DNA from: Laetiporus sulphureus 93-53
Lineage: Eukaryota; Basidiomycota; Agaricomycetes; Polyporales; Laetiporaceae
DNA: 64,000 bases
Direction of reading: 5' to 3'
NCBI RefSeq assembly: GCF_001632365.1
Contig: NW_024468510.1
Location: forward strand, 1,368,074 to 1,432,073
Made by a program: the position numbers and the translations under genes
The notes under the pieces: model-generated
Databases searched by the model: none
What the model was told of the DNA's origin: nothing
What the model saw: the letters and a program-made list of their open reading frames with translations, nothing else
In this document: positions 1 through 11,932 of the stretch, one piece after another
How the letters are laid out: each line of letters opens with the position of its first letter
Position numbering within the stretch: the first letter of the stretch is position 1

Positions 1-298
1 AGGAAAGCCTCTTGGTAGTGGGATTTCCCGATACTTGCACACCAAGGCATCCACTTTTACTCACGAGAGATATGCTCCTCTTTATCCTGCACCATCGATA
101 TCAATGTCACGACTGCGTACACTTGAATCATTCCCTTATCCCTCCGCCGCGACTGTCCCAGTTCATCCTGACATTAAAAAACCATGGCATTTCCCCATGT
201 GCGATAACAGACAAGCATAGCCAACGAAAGCGGTATCCAGAACCTTCGTAACCGACAAAAATGTTCCTGATATTCTGGCCAATAACCGTACAACCTAC

Positions 299-2148
299 TC
301 ATACTGTCGCTTGAGGCTCCTGGAAGTCTGCCAGCCGCAGCTCGCATTCGCCTCTCTCACGCCTCCAGCGGTTCGTGATGTTTAGGGTAGCTTGATCAAC
401 AAGGAACCTGGACGACGAGACCGTGAATCACCAAACACATCCTTCCATGCGCATAGAGCCACCTACTTGTACCGCTGGAGCCATGTCTCCGAGATCTCCC
501 AGTTGGTATGGGCCAGGACATCATCCCCATGGATGGTCACCGCACTCCGATAATCGTGCAGACAATCAACAAGATCGAAACGACCTGAGCAGACGTCAAT
601 ATAACACATCCTGATTAACAGAGTGAACTCACCTCGCAACAGAATCATGCGGTCACGTAGTTCGGGGTGAAGGATCGCGTCGATGACACTCTCTTCAGCA
701 TAATCAATAATGGCACAATCCTATCTCTAGTGCGCTCTCACCATGAGGGACAGTTCTGAAGAGGTTCAGACAATGAGGATCAGGAGATTATGTGATTCGC
801 AACTTGTACTTGCCTCTGGACCAGAGTGGGCCGAAGAGATGAAGGTAAACAGTAAGCACTGTTGCGCTTGTAGTTGTCCAAGTGGTAGCTGCGTGCGCCA
901 TTATTGAGCGCGTCTCGCGTCGACAACAAAATAGGGGCTTACTGTATGAGTTTGTACGCATCAGTCTTCTTTGGCTCTATGTCTTCGTCTTCTGTCGACG
1001 TTTGCGCAGAGGGGGTGGGCCCAACTCTCGATTGTTGCACACCCACGGGGGATGATCCTACCATAGATAGACTAGGCAGACTGGGATCAGCGGGAACACC
1101 CAGAGATGTCTGCATATACGACGCTGGATAGGAACCGCCAACATTCCCTGAGGTTGATGTAGCGTAGGAGCCAGAGGCATTCGGGGAGGAAGATGACATG
1201 AACATCGGAGAACCCGACGAGTTATTACGTAACAGTTCGTTTAGCAGGACATTGTCATGAGGTGGCCTAGTCGAAGCTGAGTAGAGGCCGTTTGAAGCGA
1301 CAGACGGTCCGGCGGAGCTCAAAGGCACCAACATGGGGTTCGAAAAGGAATCCACATGTTCACCGTTGGATTCGTCGATTCCTCGCGATCGCTTCGACCG
1401 TGCACTGAGTGTGTCCTCATCCGGCGGTCGCTTTTGGCCACCTGCTGCGCCAGCTGATGCACCGGCGGCCTCGCTAGTGGCTTGCTTGTGCCGCTGGTAG
1501 CTTTCCCAAGCCGAGTCGGTCTCTGCTTTGTTGAGGAAGTTGTGGAAGTCGTTGATGTCCCATCCAAGCTTTGGTAGGATGCCGCCCGCCCCTTCTCCTA
1601 TGAATCCGCTGAGGCTACGGAGCAGATCGCGCAGCACTTGATTTTCATGCATGAGATCTGCAGAAAGATGAACATAGGTTTGGATCGAAGCAAAGAGCTA
1701 CAAACCCTTCAGGATCTTCCTCATCTGGGTGAGGGCCTCATCCTTGCCCCCTGAAAGGATCTCCACGCTCGCCTCGAGATCTCGGATCTGGGAATGTTTG
1801 AGTATACCAGACTATCCGCGATGATGCTGAACATGGCACGCACGCGCTGCTGCTTTCTGAGACGGAACTCTCTTTGGGCTATTCGGTTCTGATCGCGCCG
1901 AGCTGCTTGTGAGCTGGGGACATCAGGGACGTAAGCATGATCACGTTGAGAAAGGACCCGCACTTTGGATTTTTCTTCCTCCCCGGTTTGCCTGGATGGT
2001 TGGACGAGCCGGCATCCCCGAGGTCTTGAGGAGACCCGACGTCCGAACTCTGCGAGGAGTGTCAGAGGAGCATCTGTGCCGTTCGAGCGATCGTCGATAC
2101 CTCAATGTCGCCAGAAATACTGCGAGCCCTGCTGTCTTGGCTGGGCAT
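299..2148 (-). CDS. bZIP transcription factor with C-terminal DUF3425-like domain
   Basis: Predicted nuclear DNA-binding factor of about ten exons. The basic region (RRDQNRIAQREFRLRK) follows a short Gly/Lys-rich leader containing GRKKNP. The leucine zipper is split over two further exons and begins IRDLEASVEIL. A block with GWDINDFHNFLNKAE and a long Ser/Gly-rich segment follow. The C-terminal half (HPELRDRMILLR, then NWEISETWLQRY, then a Trp/Arg-rich tail) matches the DUF3425-type domain found behind bZIP regions in fungi. The ATG at 2148 was chosen because the open frame further upstream has no ATG and meets a TGA. The intron at 756-813 needs a GC donor (GCAAGT) to keep frame. Targets are unknown. 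The family and domain order are clear; individual splice sites were read by eye. Confidence 0.85.
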
Positions 2149-3712
2149 AACGACTGAAATAAATATACAGGCGTTGTACACGAGTTTCCTATGACGAGCG
2201 CAGGGGGCAACGTCCGTGCGCTCTGCCGTGGCAAGAACCAGTTGCTCCAGACTCTCCTTTGCTTTTGGCGCCCTTTCGCCGCTGCTCTTGCCGTCCGACA
2301 CGAACGGATCCGGCGCTCTCCCGGACCTTGCCGGACTGCCTTTTCAGGCATCCCAATCAAACCTCCAATCACAGCTCCGCACGTGATTCAGTGCCAGTAA
2401 TTCGCCCGGGCTTGCCACCCTCTCCAGTTCGCAAATGTCGCCGGTGCAGAGATACCGGACACACACGGTCTGGACAGAATGTTTCTGTATTGGAGGGAAA
2501 CACGAGTCTGTTTTCTTCGCCGCTCTTCTGGCCCAGTCCTCCAGATTCGCTTCTTCTAGCCTCGTCCAAACGCGTACGCCTCAGCTACCGTACTGGCGGA
2601 GGTACCTGCCACGTCGCCTTCCTGCTTTATATTACAGCAACAACCCCGCAGGATCGGCCAGTAAGCGGTCGACGGATCACTGAACGTTATGCGCACTCGC
2701 GCATTTTAACCTGACAGGTACGTCACGCCGTTCATACGGACCGCAGCATACATATATATTGAACCATGAATGCTTTCCTGGGGCACTGTTCTGTGATCTT
2801 TCCGGCTTGTATTGATCCAGCGGAGTCCCTTTTTGGTCTCCGGATCCCGGAGACAATGTATCGCGCGATGATTGTTCCTATAAGTGAGCTTTATGTGGCA
2901 GAAGCCATTTATCACGGCGTCCTTATATCTCTATGGTTAAAGAGGAAGGCTTTTGCTCATAGTAGTGAAGCCGCGACTGACTAGCCAGAGGGGCTGTGCA
3001 TTGGACCATCGGAGCGCCGTCCAACGCTCCGGAGGGCGGTCGCCAAAATATGGCAGCCTGTCGGCTACTCTGTTGACGCCCCGCCAGGTGAGTTTCATCA
3101 CATTTTTACGGATATACAATCCGTTGAATTGAATGACGCTGTCAGGGTCCGGAGATCGCCACCCGGGCCACGACTGGATTTTCCGACCTATCGATAACAG
3201 GCAATGGCACTGTGAGCCGACACGGGGCCCATGAGATCAGCCGCTCTCCCCCGAGGATGTCCCCCCCTCTTGGCCCCTCACGTACCGTTGATGCCATCGC
3301 TGGGAACTCCAGAAGGCCACCACGCGTTTTTGGTGCCGACTACCTGACGTCTTTTACCGACGTGCTCTATACCATGTGCGTCCACCTTGCGCCCATCTGG
3401 CGGACCGCGTACGCCACCAGCACCACTATCACTATCAGCCGGCGTCATCGACCAAGCACGCGATTTAACCTCGCGTTGGCCCTAATCAGATCGGGCGTGA
3501 TCAACAGTGCCGCTCCTGAAGCACGCTATCTGCTCCTGTGTCACAAACCCAAGTATATTTCTGAAACGTCCACGGCGACACGCCTCGACGAACCGAGTCA
3601 CTTAAGAACATGGTCATTCAGTCGCGATGAATAATTTTCTTCTCCCTCGCTGTGGCTTCGACTATTCAATTCACCTCCTGACCCCTCTCCACACCGCGTG
3701 CCTCACTTGCAC
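2149..3712. other. intergenic region between the divergent bZIP and DUF6593 genes
   Basis: This stretch of about 1.5 kb holds the presumed promoters of the two flanking genes. Several open frames of 60-150 codons cross it, but none has a recognisable domain, a good start or believable splice partners. I see no RNA gene or repeat in it. Confidence 0.5.
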
Positions 3713-4464
3713 ATGACGACTCCGAGCATCGACTTGGTCCTCCAATTCATATTTCCTGACGAGTCTTCCGACGCAGACCAACGCACATTTCAAGTGAAGC
3801 AAATGTTGGAGGGCTCTGCGGAACCTCGCGAGATGTACAAAGTGCTCGTTCACTGAAGCGTCCCCGCGGCCTTCTCTCTCACTCTTCGCGCACGCATTGC
3901 AGTTCCATCATCCCAATACGGGAACAACTACTGGCGTCACGACAATTCAGCGCATGAACGCGATAACCGGAATATGGGATAATGCAGGCCAAATTGATTG
4001 GCAGTCAAACACGAGTGCTACTGTGTATTTCGGGACCGAACGGGTCCGTCACACCCAGTTGGATAGCTCTTCTCCGCTCATAGATTACACAGGTGCCAGT
4101 CAGGGAATTACGGAAGCGTAAAAAAGCATCGAGCAAGTATGTACCTGACGCCACAATCCCCCGTGTGCCATTAACAAATGCCCCTTCCAGATCTCGCCGC
4201 TTTAAGGCCAACAGTGGGGAATACAAATGGAAGGTAGGACAGAATGGGAGGGACTTGGTCGTAGGTCGTCGGGTTTGTTCTCTTCCAGATGACCAACGAA
4301 GATAACGATGTCGACAGTGTGTCAGCACCCGTGGAAAAACCGTAGCGACCTGGTCAGATGAACAGTCCACCTTGCGCGTAGTAGATGGCTCGGACAGTAT
4401 CTTGGATCGGGTCGTTGTGACATGTTTTCTGAACATACGAATGCTGCGGCTGAATTTTTGGTGA
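3713..4464 (+). CDS. DUF6593 family protein (first of two in the window)
   Basis: A small protein of unknown function, in a family common in Agaricomycetes. I read about six exons. Exon 1 (3713-3841) codes for 43 residues from MTTPSIDLVLQFIF. The intron at 3842-3902 joins it to a segment with TTTIQRMNAI and GQIDWQSNTSATVYFG, then VPVRELRKRKKASSK, then SRRFKANSGEYKWKVGQNG. The last exon reads DSILDRVVVTCFLNIRML and stops at 4462-4464. The order (a beta-rich core, a basic hinge, a YKWK motif and a hydrophobic end segment) fits DUF6593. All proposed introns keep frame and have standard donors, but the last two exons are the least certain. No localisation signal is seen. Confidence 0.7.
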
Positions 4465-4616
4465 AGTGTCTGCAGTTCGTCGCCTTGCTTGTTGTGGTTT
4501 ATCTGTACATTGGTTCCTGTATAATACATGTAGCCGTAATGAAACGAGGATGGTATGCCGAAGACAGGACGCAGACGATGGAAGCGGGTGATGAGGGGAT
4601 ATCCAGGGATGCGGGA

Positions 4617-4944
4617 CTATCGTGCCTCAAATTGCACCACTATCGCGCCTGTGGTGAGCTTCCGTAAGACTCGACACCACAAAAGAGACTCACTTCGTTT
4701 TGTCCTCTTCTTGTACATTATACGGTGCCCACACTCTCGACAACGGATGGGTTCTCGCGGCCTGATCTCATTTTTCGATCCGCAGTCTGTGGTGGAAAAA
4801 AGTGAGCGACTGCTTTCTCGGAACAGACGACGGCCACGCACCTGCGCAGAGGTATTCCATGTCCATGCGAGGCTGGATCGTGTAGGTGCCGCCTCCGCCG
4901 GCTGCGGTTTGGTTGTTGTAATTGGGGGCCGGCTGCGAGTTCAT
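4617..4944 (-). CDS. RPB12: RNA polymerases I, II and III shared subunit RPABC4 (RPB12/RPC10)
   Basis: Smallest shared subunit of the three nuclear RNA polymerases, needed for enzyme assembly. It has three exons coding for about 72 residues, the usual size. Exon 1 begins [11 protein letters not shown] and ends at the first zinc pair (MEYLCADCG across the splice). Exon 2 carries the second pair and the conserved core ([18 protein letters not shown]). Exon 3 is tiny and codes for MVQFEAR before the stop at 4617. The four cysteines of the zinc ribbon (CxxC, CxxC) are all present. The start at 4942-4944 is the only ATG that gives the family length. Confidence 0.95.
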
Positions 4945-5668
4945 GGGAGTCGGAAGAAGAAGAGTGTATAACCGTGTTTGGCAGTGTGGCACTCGGCAAC
5001 CAGAGAATAGCGATCGCATTTGATCTTCACGTATGGACGCCGTAATGCAGGCACAGCCTCGCACTGCCCTCGAGAAGTTCCTTGTATAATTATCGGTCCA
5101 CTGGATGAGACGACTTTGTGCACGCAGGCGGGCGCCGTTGTTTCCATGGGCCGCCACCGCTCTGAATATTCGTATTTGATTTGTCTCTTCAATGGAAGAT
5201 GCTTCACGCGCGCTGGGTGCAGCGGCTGATCAAGGCATCGTGTTTTCCGCCATCAGTCGCGGAGCGACCTCAACGTGCACGTCGCCATGATACTGACAAT
5301 TAATAGCTGCTTCTTCCTCGACACGCCCCATCGGCGTGCTCGTCGCTTGCAGGCCCCCGCCGTCGGACGCGAGCTTGGGCTTGCCGACAAATTGCAGCGG
5401 AAGCAGTACCACCCAGTGGGGGCGCTGCGCTCTGACTGCGCCCCGTCCGGCATCGCCTTGTCGACAACCGCCTGCTGATTGTCTCACACCGTTGTCCTAC
5501 GCAGTCGAAATCAGCGAAACCTCTCCTCCTGCTTCATGACGCTCACCACCCTCCGTAGCAACCGCATTCACTCGGCTCGTTTCCAAGGCGTTATTTCTCC
5601 TTGGTTATAATACCCCGATTGTCTCATGTCTGCCTCGAGGTTTCCTTCTGGCTACCACCTCCTCCGCG
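4945..5668. other. intergenic region, divergent promoters
   Basis: This region lies between the starts of RPB12 (minus) and the 5.67 kb gene (plus). Only short overlapping open frames are present and none resembles a protein family. A pyrimidine-rich stretch just upstream of 5669 is typical of fungal promoters. Confidence 0.45.
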
Positions 5669-6632
5669 ATGACCGCCCTCCCATCCTTCGTCGAGCTCAT
5701 GGCTTCCCTGGGCCTCGATAACGCCGCCAAACCTGGCCTGCACTCCCGCCACACCGGTGCAAACCGTCCTGCATTTCACCATTCACGCTCTTCCTCCGCC
5801 TCATCCTGCAGCTCTTTCTCTTCATCGACTTCGGGTACTCTACTATCAAATCCCAGCGTTCGGTTCGACGCCACAACCGCATCTCGCGAGAGCTCTCCTG
5901 CCGATAGGGATTGGGAGATGGAGAGACGCCGAGCGCGCGCGACTCGATACGCTCCATACGGCGCGAGCATCGTGAGTAGTGCGTCCAGTCGGAAGAAACA
6001 TATCTGACGCGTCGATCAGTCTCATTCGCGAAAGAGGAGCGTCCCTGTTATTACGAAAGAGGAACTGGAGGAGCGGCCTATGCGGGTGAGTGTCACCTCT
6101 GTGAACCGTTCGTTGATAATTCTCATGACATGCCATATTCTAGCCTCTGTCTACGTCTCCGTATCTGTCACCAGCTACATGCACCATCAGCCGCAGATCG
6201 GCCTCCATCGCAGCTAAGAACCCTCCACGACGACCGCAGAAGCTCAATCTGTCCGAGACTGACCTCACTGCCAACACTCCCATATCGACCTTCGTCCGTC
6301 GCAAAAGTCCCCAGAATTCACCGACGTCCCCCACATTTTCCCACCCTAGGCGTAGGCGGTCCACCAGCCCTACGCAACCGGTCTCTCTTCCCACCATCCC
6401 ATTTATTTTCCCGCCCTCACCGTCCTACAAATATACCCCATCTGATACAGAGGACGAAGAAATGCGCGACGCTGCCGTTACCACGCAACCTCAGCAGGTG
6501 TCTGATGCCTCAGCCTCGAGACGCGCACTGCTCGCTCGAGTAAGTGATCCCGGTATCCGCATCTCGGTGTTCTCGCGTCCCGAATCGCTCGCGAACAACT
6601 TCGCCCAACCCATCGTTACTCCCCTGGCCTGA
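5669..6632 (+). CDS. conserved Ser/Pro/Arg-rich protein of unknown function
   Basis: Three exons coding for about 270 residues. Exon 1 starts MTALPSFVELMASLGLDNA, a hydrophobic and probably helical conserved N-terminus, then becomes Ser-rich. Donors at GTGAGTAGT and GTGAGTGTC and the acceptor TTCTAG keep one open frame to the TGA at 6630-6632. The middle is rich in SP, TP and RRRS motifs (for example FVRRKSPQNSPTSPTFSHP), suggesting a disordered, heavily phosphorylated protein. A block near the end, KYTPSDTEDEEM, looks like a casein kinase 2 site cluster. I recognise no catalytic domain, membrane segment or signal peptide. It resembles conserved hypothetical proteins of basidiomycetes; function is unknown. 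Confidence 0.7.
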
Positions 6633-7075
6633 GGCTACAATTGGACTTTGGAGCTGTTCCCCGGAGTTGTATTCCTCTCTGAACAAGCTATCCGTTGTAC
6701 CCATATAGATCGAGTCAAGCCTTTATCGTCTGTCATTCTTTCATATAGTTTATTCCGAGTCTTCTTCTACCCGACTTTTTGTGTCTGACTCGTTCGCCGT
6801 GGACATCGTGAATATCGGCACGCTCATTCTCATCTCGCCTCGACTGCATGATACCTAGGACGCTCTTTGATCGTTGCTGCATTCTTCAAGCCTCCCAGGC
6901 TGATACGGTCGTTTCCCTACGGACTAGCGTTGCAGCTGCGTTACCAACATGTATTGATCTGGCCAAACGTGTTCGTACAATACATACACATACTCCACCG
7001 TGCTAGTCCGTTTCCCCGCACAGAACAACACGTGAATCAGTCTACGCCTCCGCACGGCGACCCGCTGCGGTCGTG
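6633..7075. other. intergenic region between convergent genes
   Basis: Downstream regions of the 5.67 kb gene and the GPATCH11-like gene meet here. I find no further gene and no structured terminator. Confidence 0.45.
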
Positions 7076-8339
7076 TCAATCATGCGCCTCTTCATCAGGC
7101 CCAGGACAGTTACGTTCCATATCTTCCCGGTCGTCATACTGCGTTCCGCACCAGAAGCAATAGGCATATTTCTGACGGAGGTAGTCAAGCACCAGCTGCA
7201 ATCTATCTTTCGTCTGCGCAACCATGAAGTCATAAGTCTGATCTTGAGACGTCGAGACACATGGCGACTCACGCTCAGCTGCAGAAACTGTGTCGCCTCC
7301 TGGATCTCTTCTTCCGAATAGGGCGACTTGAGGAGCTCTGGTATCTCTGCCTCCTGCGATTCGGCACCGTCGTCCTCCTCCAATGATGTCGCGAGCGGTC
7401 GCAGCGCGTCCACGCGCATACGAGCCTTCAGACGGCCCTCGATGCTGCGATCTGCCTGTTGCCGCTCCAACGCATCAACGAGCACCGGATTGTCCAATGC
7501 ATCCAAGAGACCTTCGGGGAATGTCTCCGGGTTGTCTGGGTTGAGCCATAAGACGTTGAACTGTACGACGTATCATCAGTCAGACTGTCAGACAGTAGCG
7601 AGGGCGAAAATAAGATGTAGTGACGTACCTTTATACCGGCCTTTTCGTCTAGATTTATGCAGGTACGCTGAGCAGGCGCGAGACGACCGTGCGCGCGGCG
7701 CTGTTCGTACTCCTCACGGGCCCGGTCACGAAAAGTGGCATGGTCCGTCTCCTCGGCCATTTTTGCCATCTTTGCGAGCCTCTCCGCCGCACTAGGAGAG
7801 GCGGCACGCTTCCCCAGGCCAATGCCCTTACGGCCTTGAGGAAGGGGGTTAGCGTTTCATCGTAAAAGAGATTCAGCGATGCATGTAGACTTACCAGCCC
7901 ATTCTTGCAACGGTAACGGCTCTGTTATGTGCTGTATGCCGGCTTTCGAGCCATCTTGTAGTTCCGCAGAGGATGCTCTCGCATCGACATCCTTGTCTGC
8001 TGTTGCTGGTGCGCTGCCAGACGGTCCTGGCTCGTCATGTTTCTGCCCTAGAGACTCCCCCGGCTTGTACCCCATCTTCTTCATCATCGCCAATGCCTTA
8101 TTCTGCTGCCCAAAAACCTCCTCCTCCTTCGCCCGTTCGAACAGACTCTTCCTGAGGCCCTCCTCGCGAGATTCCAGCTCCAGCTGACGTTTGCTCTTCC
8201 TCCTATTCTCCTCATTCTTGATGGCCGCAAGTCTTTGTGCTTCCTTACGTCGTTCAGCATATGTTTGCGGAGCAGTACGAGCTGAGGAAGTCTCGAGCAG
8301 AAACTTGTCGGAGAGATAGTCGTCTTCTTCATCAGCCAT
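7076..8339 (-). CDS. G-patch protein of the GPATCH11 (CCDC75) type
   Basis: Probable nuclear RNA-processing cofactor; G-patch domains bind and stimulate DEAH helicases. The N-terminus MADEEDDYLSDKFL is the acidic leader of this family. A Lys/Arg/Glu-rich helix follows, then the start of the G-patch (LAMMKKMGYKPGESLGQK), which resumes after an intron as GIGLGKRAA. The C-terminal exons carry the DUF4187 segment: PYSEEEIQEATQFLQL, then RLQLVLDYLRQKYAYCFWCG with its CxxC, ending EEAHD at the TGA at 7076. About five exons and near-normal family length. No damage seen. Confidence 0.88.
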
Positions 8340-8669
8340 TGTACATTACATAACGTGAGCTAGTAAGGTATCAAATGATCGATCCGAGCATTGCAAGACG
8401 TCATGATCATAACAATAATTATAAATGCATGTAAAAGTCGCTCGTATCGTGAAAGAGCAACAACACAAGCTAACAACTAGGAAACAGAACCAGACCGCTC
8501 TGATCTGCACGGAACCTTCATTAAAAGGGGGAAGCGGAATGGTAGACACAACACCAGTTTGTCTGGATAGCGAACGGAATCCAGCCGGGAAGTGAGAGGG
8601 GAGTACCGGACGAGATGAGCTGGATGAACGAAGATGACGATCTCGACGGAAAGTTATGTAGTCCGCAAC

Positions 8670-9919
8670 TTAAGAAGCAACGGCGGCAGCCTCAGCCTCA
8701 GCCTCAGCCGGGATGACCTCCTTCTGCACCTCAATCTTAGCTTCCATGGCGGGAACCTGCTCGACCTGCTCGACCTGTTCGACCTGTTCAGCTTCAGCGC
8801 CGTGTTCGGCTTCATCACCCTCTTCGGTCTGGGGGTTCACTGCGATCTTGACAGCGATAGCACGCCCCTCCACCTCCTTGCCCTGCAACAGCTCAATCGC
8901 TTTCTTCTGGTTCTCCTCGTCGCCCACGTCCACGAATCCGTAGCCCTTGCTCTTGCGAGGTCTGCCCCAACGCCTGCGTACGATGCGCGCAGAAGTGACG
9001 GAGATTTCGGCGTCCGTGAAGAGCTGTGCGAGGCCCGCGTCGTCGATGCTGAAGCCCAGATTGGCTACGAACAGGACGCTTTTGGACGGCTCGCCCAGGG
9101 GCTCTTCACCAACAGCACGGTGCGGGCGAGGCGGTCTAGGCTTGCGAGTGCGAGTCCTCTTAGCCTCAGACGTAGCTCCCTCCGTACCAGACGGGGCCTC
9201 TCCCTCAGCAGCCGCAGCAGCCGCCTTGCGAGCCTTGGCCTTGCGCTGATAATTGGGTGTAAGTTGTCAACCAAAGTCGATGCATCGACCACTTACTTTG
9301 CTCCTGTTCTTTTTCTTGGGCTTCGCGCCCTCTTCATTACCAGGAGCGGCGCCCTCAATCTTCTCAAAAACGTCACCGTTAGCCTCACCATTGGTATCGG
9401 CCTCGCTGACTTCGCCGGGCACGGACTTGCTTCCACGGCGACCAGGCCTCCTCTTGAACTTCCTCTGCTTCTTCTCCTTGTCTTTCTGGTCGGCTGGTTT
9501 GGCGACCTCGACGATCACCGGACGGCCATCGAGCTCCGTCTTGTCGAGGAGCTCGACGGCCTTCTGCGCAGCCTCGGCAGTCGCCACTGAAACAAAGCCG
9601 TAGCCCGCTGAGCGAGTGCCCCGCATAATCACTTGGGCAGACAGACTGAAAGAACGATCATCCAGCAGTTGCCATATGAGAACGGAAAGGCAGAACGTAC
9701 ATGTCGCTCTGAACAGGAGCAAAGAACGCCTTCAGCCCTTCATCCGTGGTAGAGTACGCAAGATTGCCGGCAAAGACCTAAACAGGTTTGTGAGTCAGCA
9801 AAATGCCACGTCAGAGGGTAAATGCGTACCTTGAAGCCGGGGGTCTCTTCGACGACCTCGTCCTGCGCAGCCGGAGGCACGCCGTTCTCGGTGACAGGGG
9901 CGGCGGGGGCGTCAGACAT
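8670..9919 (-). CDS. two-RRM RNA-binding protein
   Basis: Single-stranded RNA-binding protein with two RRM domains. Exon 1 has an Ala/Pro/Glu-rich leader and RRM1 RNP2 (VFAGNLAY). The next exon begins with RNP1 (SAGYGFVSVAT). A very basic linker (KKQRKFKRRPGRRG, then KPKKKNRSK) separates RRM2, whose RNP2 is VLFVANLGF and RNP1 is KGYGFVDV. The tail is Glu/Ala/Val-rich with a fourfold VEQ repeat coded by near-identical nine-base units around 8760-8800. The layout recalls yeast Sbp1/Rnp1-like proteins that bind mRNA in nucleolus or cytoplasm; that assignment is inference. Four exons; start ATG at 9919. Confidence 0.87.
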
Positions 9920-10487
9920 TGGGAGCGAGCTGAGCTGGGGTGGTGTTGTTGGGATGAACTCGATGAACCGGTTTCTTCGTGTCAAACTTGGGGGTTGAGA
10001 GAAGAGGTCTGTGCGCGCACGGGGCGCTGTTTTTGATCTGCACAAAACTCCGCTCGGGTTTCTGAGGCGCTACGCCTCGCCAGCATTACGTCGCCATGGC
10101 TGCCTTTGGCTGTGTCCGTCTAAATAATCTCAGGTTTTACGGTACATCACAGACGATAAAGTGCGTCGCAGGCTGCACTGATGCAGCTAGCCAGCATAAA
10201 AGCTCTCTTCGTCCTCCGGGACCGCATGGAAATGGAATGTGCGGGCCCGCACGCGAACGGCTCTGGACCGTGCCAGCTCATACGTTGCCATTGGCGCTTA
10301 CGTAAAGGACATGATATCCAAATTAGGCGTGCCCGTCGCGACGGCTAGAGGCCTTTTCTTCTCCTGCCCCGCCTTCAACGCCTTCTCTCCCCTCTTGCAT
10401 TCTCGCCCACACGGCACCGTCACTCGTTTTCCTGCCGTTCTCTGTCTCGCACGCGCACTCTCTCCCGTAGCTCGTTCCCGTTTCAAT
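9920..10487. other. divergent promoter region of the RRM gene and the GH128 gene
   Basis: No convincing coding exon. The frame of the GH128 exon stays open upstream to 10239, but that extension has poor composition and the signal peptide begins only at 10488. Confidence 0.45.
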
Positions 10488-11932
10488 ATGGCTGCACCCA
10501 AGTTCATCAATCTGATGGCCATTGCCTCTCTGGCGCTCTACGTGTGCTGTCTCACTCCCAGCAGCGTCAACGCGCTCTCTGGCGTAGGCAGAAATCCTCA
10601 TCTCAGCCGCAATGTCGCACACGACGGCGTTGCGAAGAGGAGGATGACGAAGAAGCGTTCCAACACCAAGCGGTGCCTGCCACGGTCGTCAAGCGGCGCC
10701 GTGACCAGCTCTGCTGTCGACACGGCGAGCGCGAGCTACTCGTCCACGCTTGAATCCTCGGCTTCTTCCTACGAGGTGTCCTCTGCTACGACCTATAGCT
10801 CTACCACGTCGGATGCTCCCACCTCTACGTATACCCCTACGACGTCTGACGCGCCCACCTCCACGTACACGCCCACCTCGTCTTCTTCGTCGGCGTCTGT
10901 GGCCACGTCTACCGCGGTTAGCACCGGTTCATACTCTGGCAAGACCGGTATTGCCTGGAACAATGCCGACGCCAGCCTGCTCGTCAACTTCAAGACGGAC
11001 GCCACCAAATAGTGAGTGCGCTACGAGTAAACTGCTCGTCATTGTCGATCTGAATGTGGCTGCAGCCTGTACAACTGGAGTCCTTACAAGCCTGACAACG
11101 CAGACAGCCTTGGCTTCGATTTCTGGGCCATGCTGCCCAACGAGGAATCCATTGCCGCTTTCCAGCAGTACGTCGTGGCGGGTTATGGCAGCACGATCCT
11201 CGCCTTCAACGAGTACGTGGGTCAGCTATAATGTGGCGTTATTGATCTCATGTTGTGTTGTAGGCCGGACCAGGCTGGCCAAGCAAACATGGACCCGTCC
11301 ACCGCTGCTTCCCTCTGGCTGCAGTACATCGAGCCTAAGAAGGATGAGGGTTTCAGGCTCATATCTCCCGCTGTCTCCTCCGGCTCTGACGGTATTCCGT
11401 GGTTGGAGAGCTTCATGAGTGCCTGCGACACTTGCACTGTGAGTTGCTGGCTCGTTGCTGCATTTGACGTATCCTCATGAACGTTCACAGATTGATGGAT
11501 GTGCACTGCACTACTATGGCACTGATGCGGAAGATTTCATCAGCTACGTTGAGCAATTCCATAGCACATTCCCTAGCTGCCCCCTGCACGTCACAGAGTA
11601 CGCCGATGAGGTATGCATTCTGGTCGATCCTCCTGCTTTCAATATATGAACATCTGTCATGCAGAACTTCAGTGATGGTGCACAAGCAGACGAGAGCGAG
11701 ATCTGGGCTTTCTACTACATGGTCGTCCCTTGGATGGACTCGCAGAGCTACATCGAATCCTATTTCCAGTTTGGTGAGTATCGAGGCGTGTCATTCTAGG
11801 TGCTTGCGCTGATTGCGCATACCAGGCGTTCTTGAGGACATGTCCGGTGTCAACACTCTGAATGCTCTCATGAGCTCCGCTGGTATCGCGACTAGCCTAG
11901 GCGATGTCTACATCAACGACAACTGGAGCTGA
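10488..11932 (+). CDS. secreted glycoside hydrolase family 128 (Asl1-like) glucanase
   Basis: Predicted extracellular or wall-associated beta-1,3-glucanase. The ATG at 10488 opens a signal peptide (KFINLMAIASLALYVCCL). A basic stretch with several dibasic sites (VAKRRMTKKRSNTKR) follows, then a Ser/Thr linker with two SDAPTSTYTPT repeats that is probably O-glycosylated. The catalytic barrel begins at KTGIAWNN. It carries the two expected glutamates: one in LAFNEPDQAG (acid/base, split by an intron) and one in PLHVTEYADE (nucleophile). WAFYYMVVPWMD and the C-terminal ATSLGDVYINDNW are also typical. About six exons, stop at 11930-11932. Residue roles come from the family. Confidence 0.92.

Noticed and set aside
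2062..2301. Extended N-terminus for the bZIP protein
   Set aside because: The frame looks tempting (GERAPKAKESLEQL) but begins with GTG, has a TGA upstream and does not splice cleanly to the basic-region exons.
3212..3634. 140-codon plus-strand frame upstream of the DUF6593 gene
   Set aside because: No family resemblance and no believable splice to neighbours; treated as chance.
8634..9590. Long plus-strand open frame over the RRM gene
   Set aside because: It is the antisense shadow of two clear RRM exons; Leu/Ser-rich composition comes from the opposite strand.
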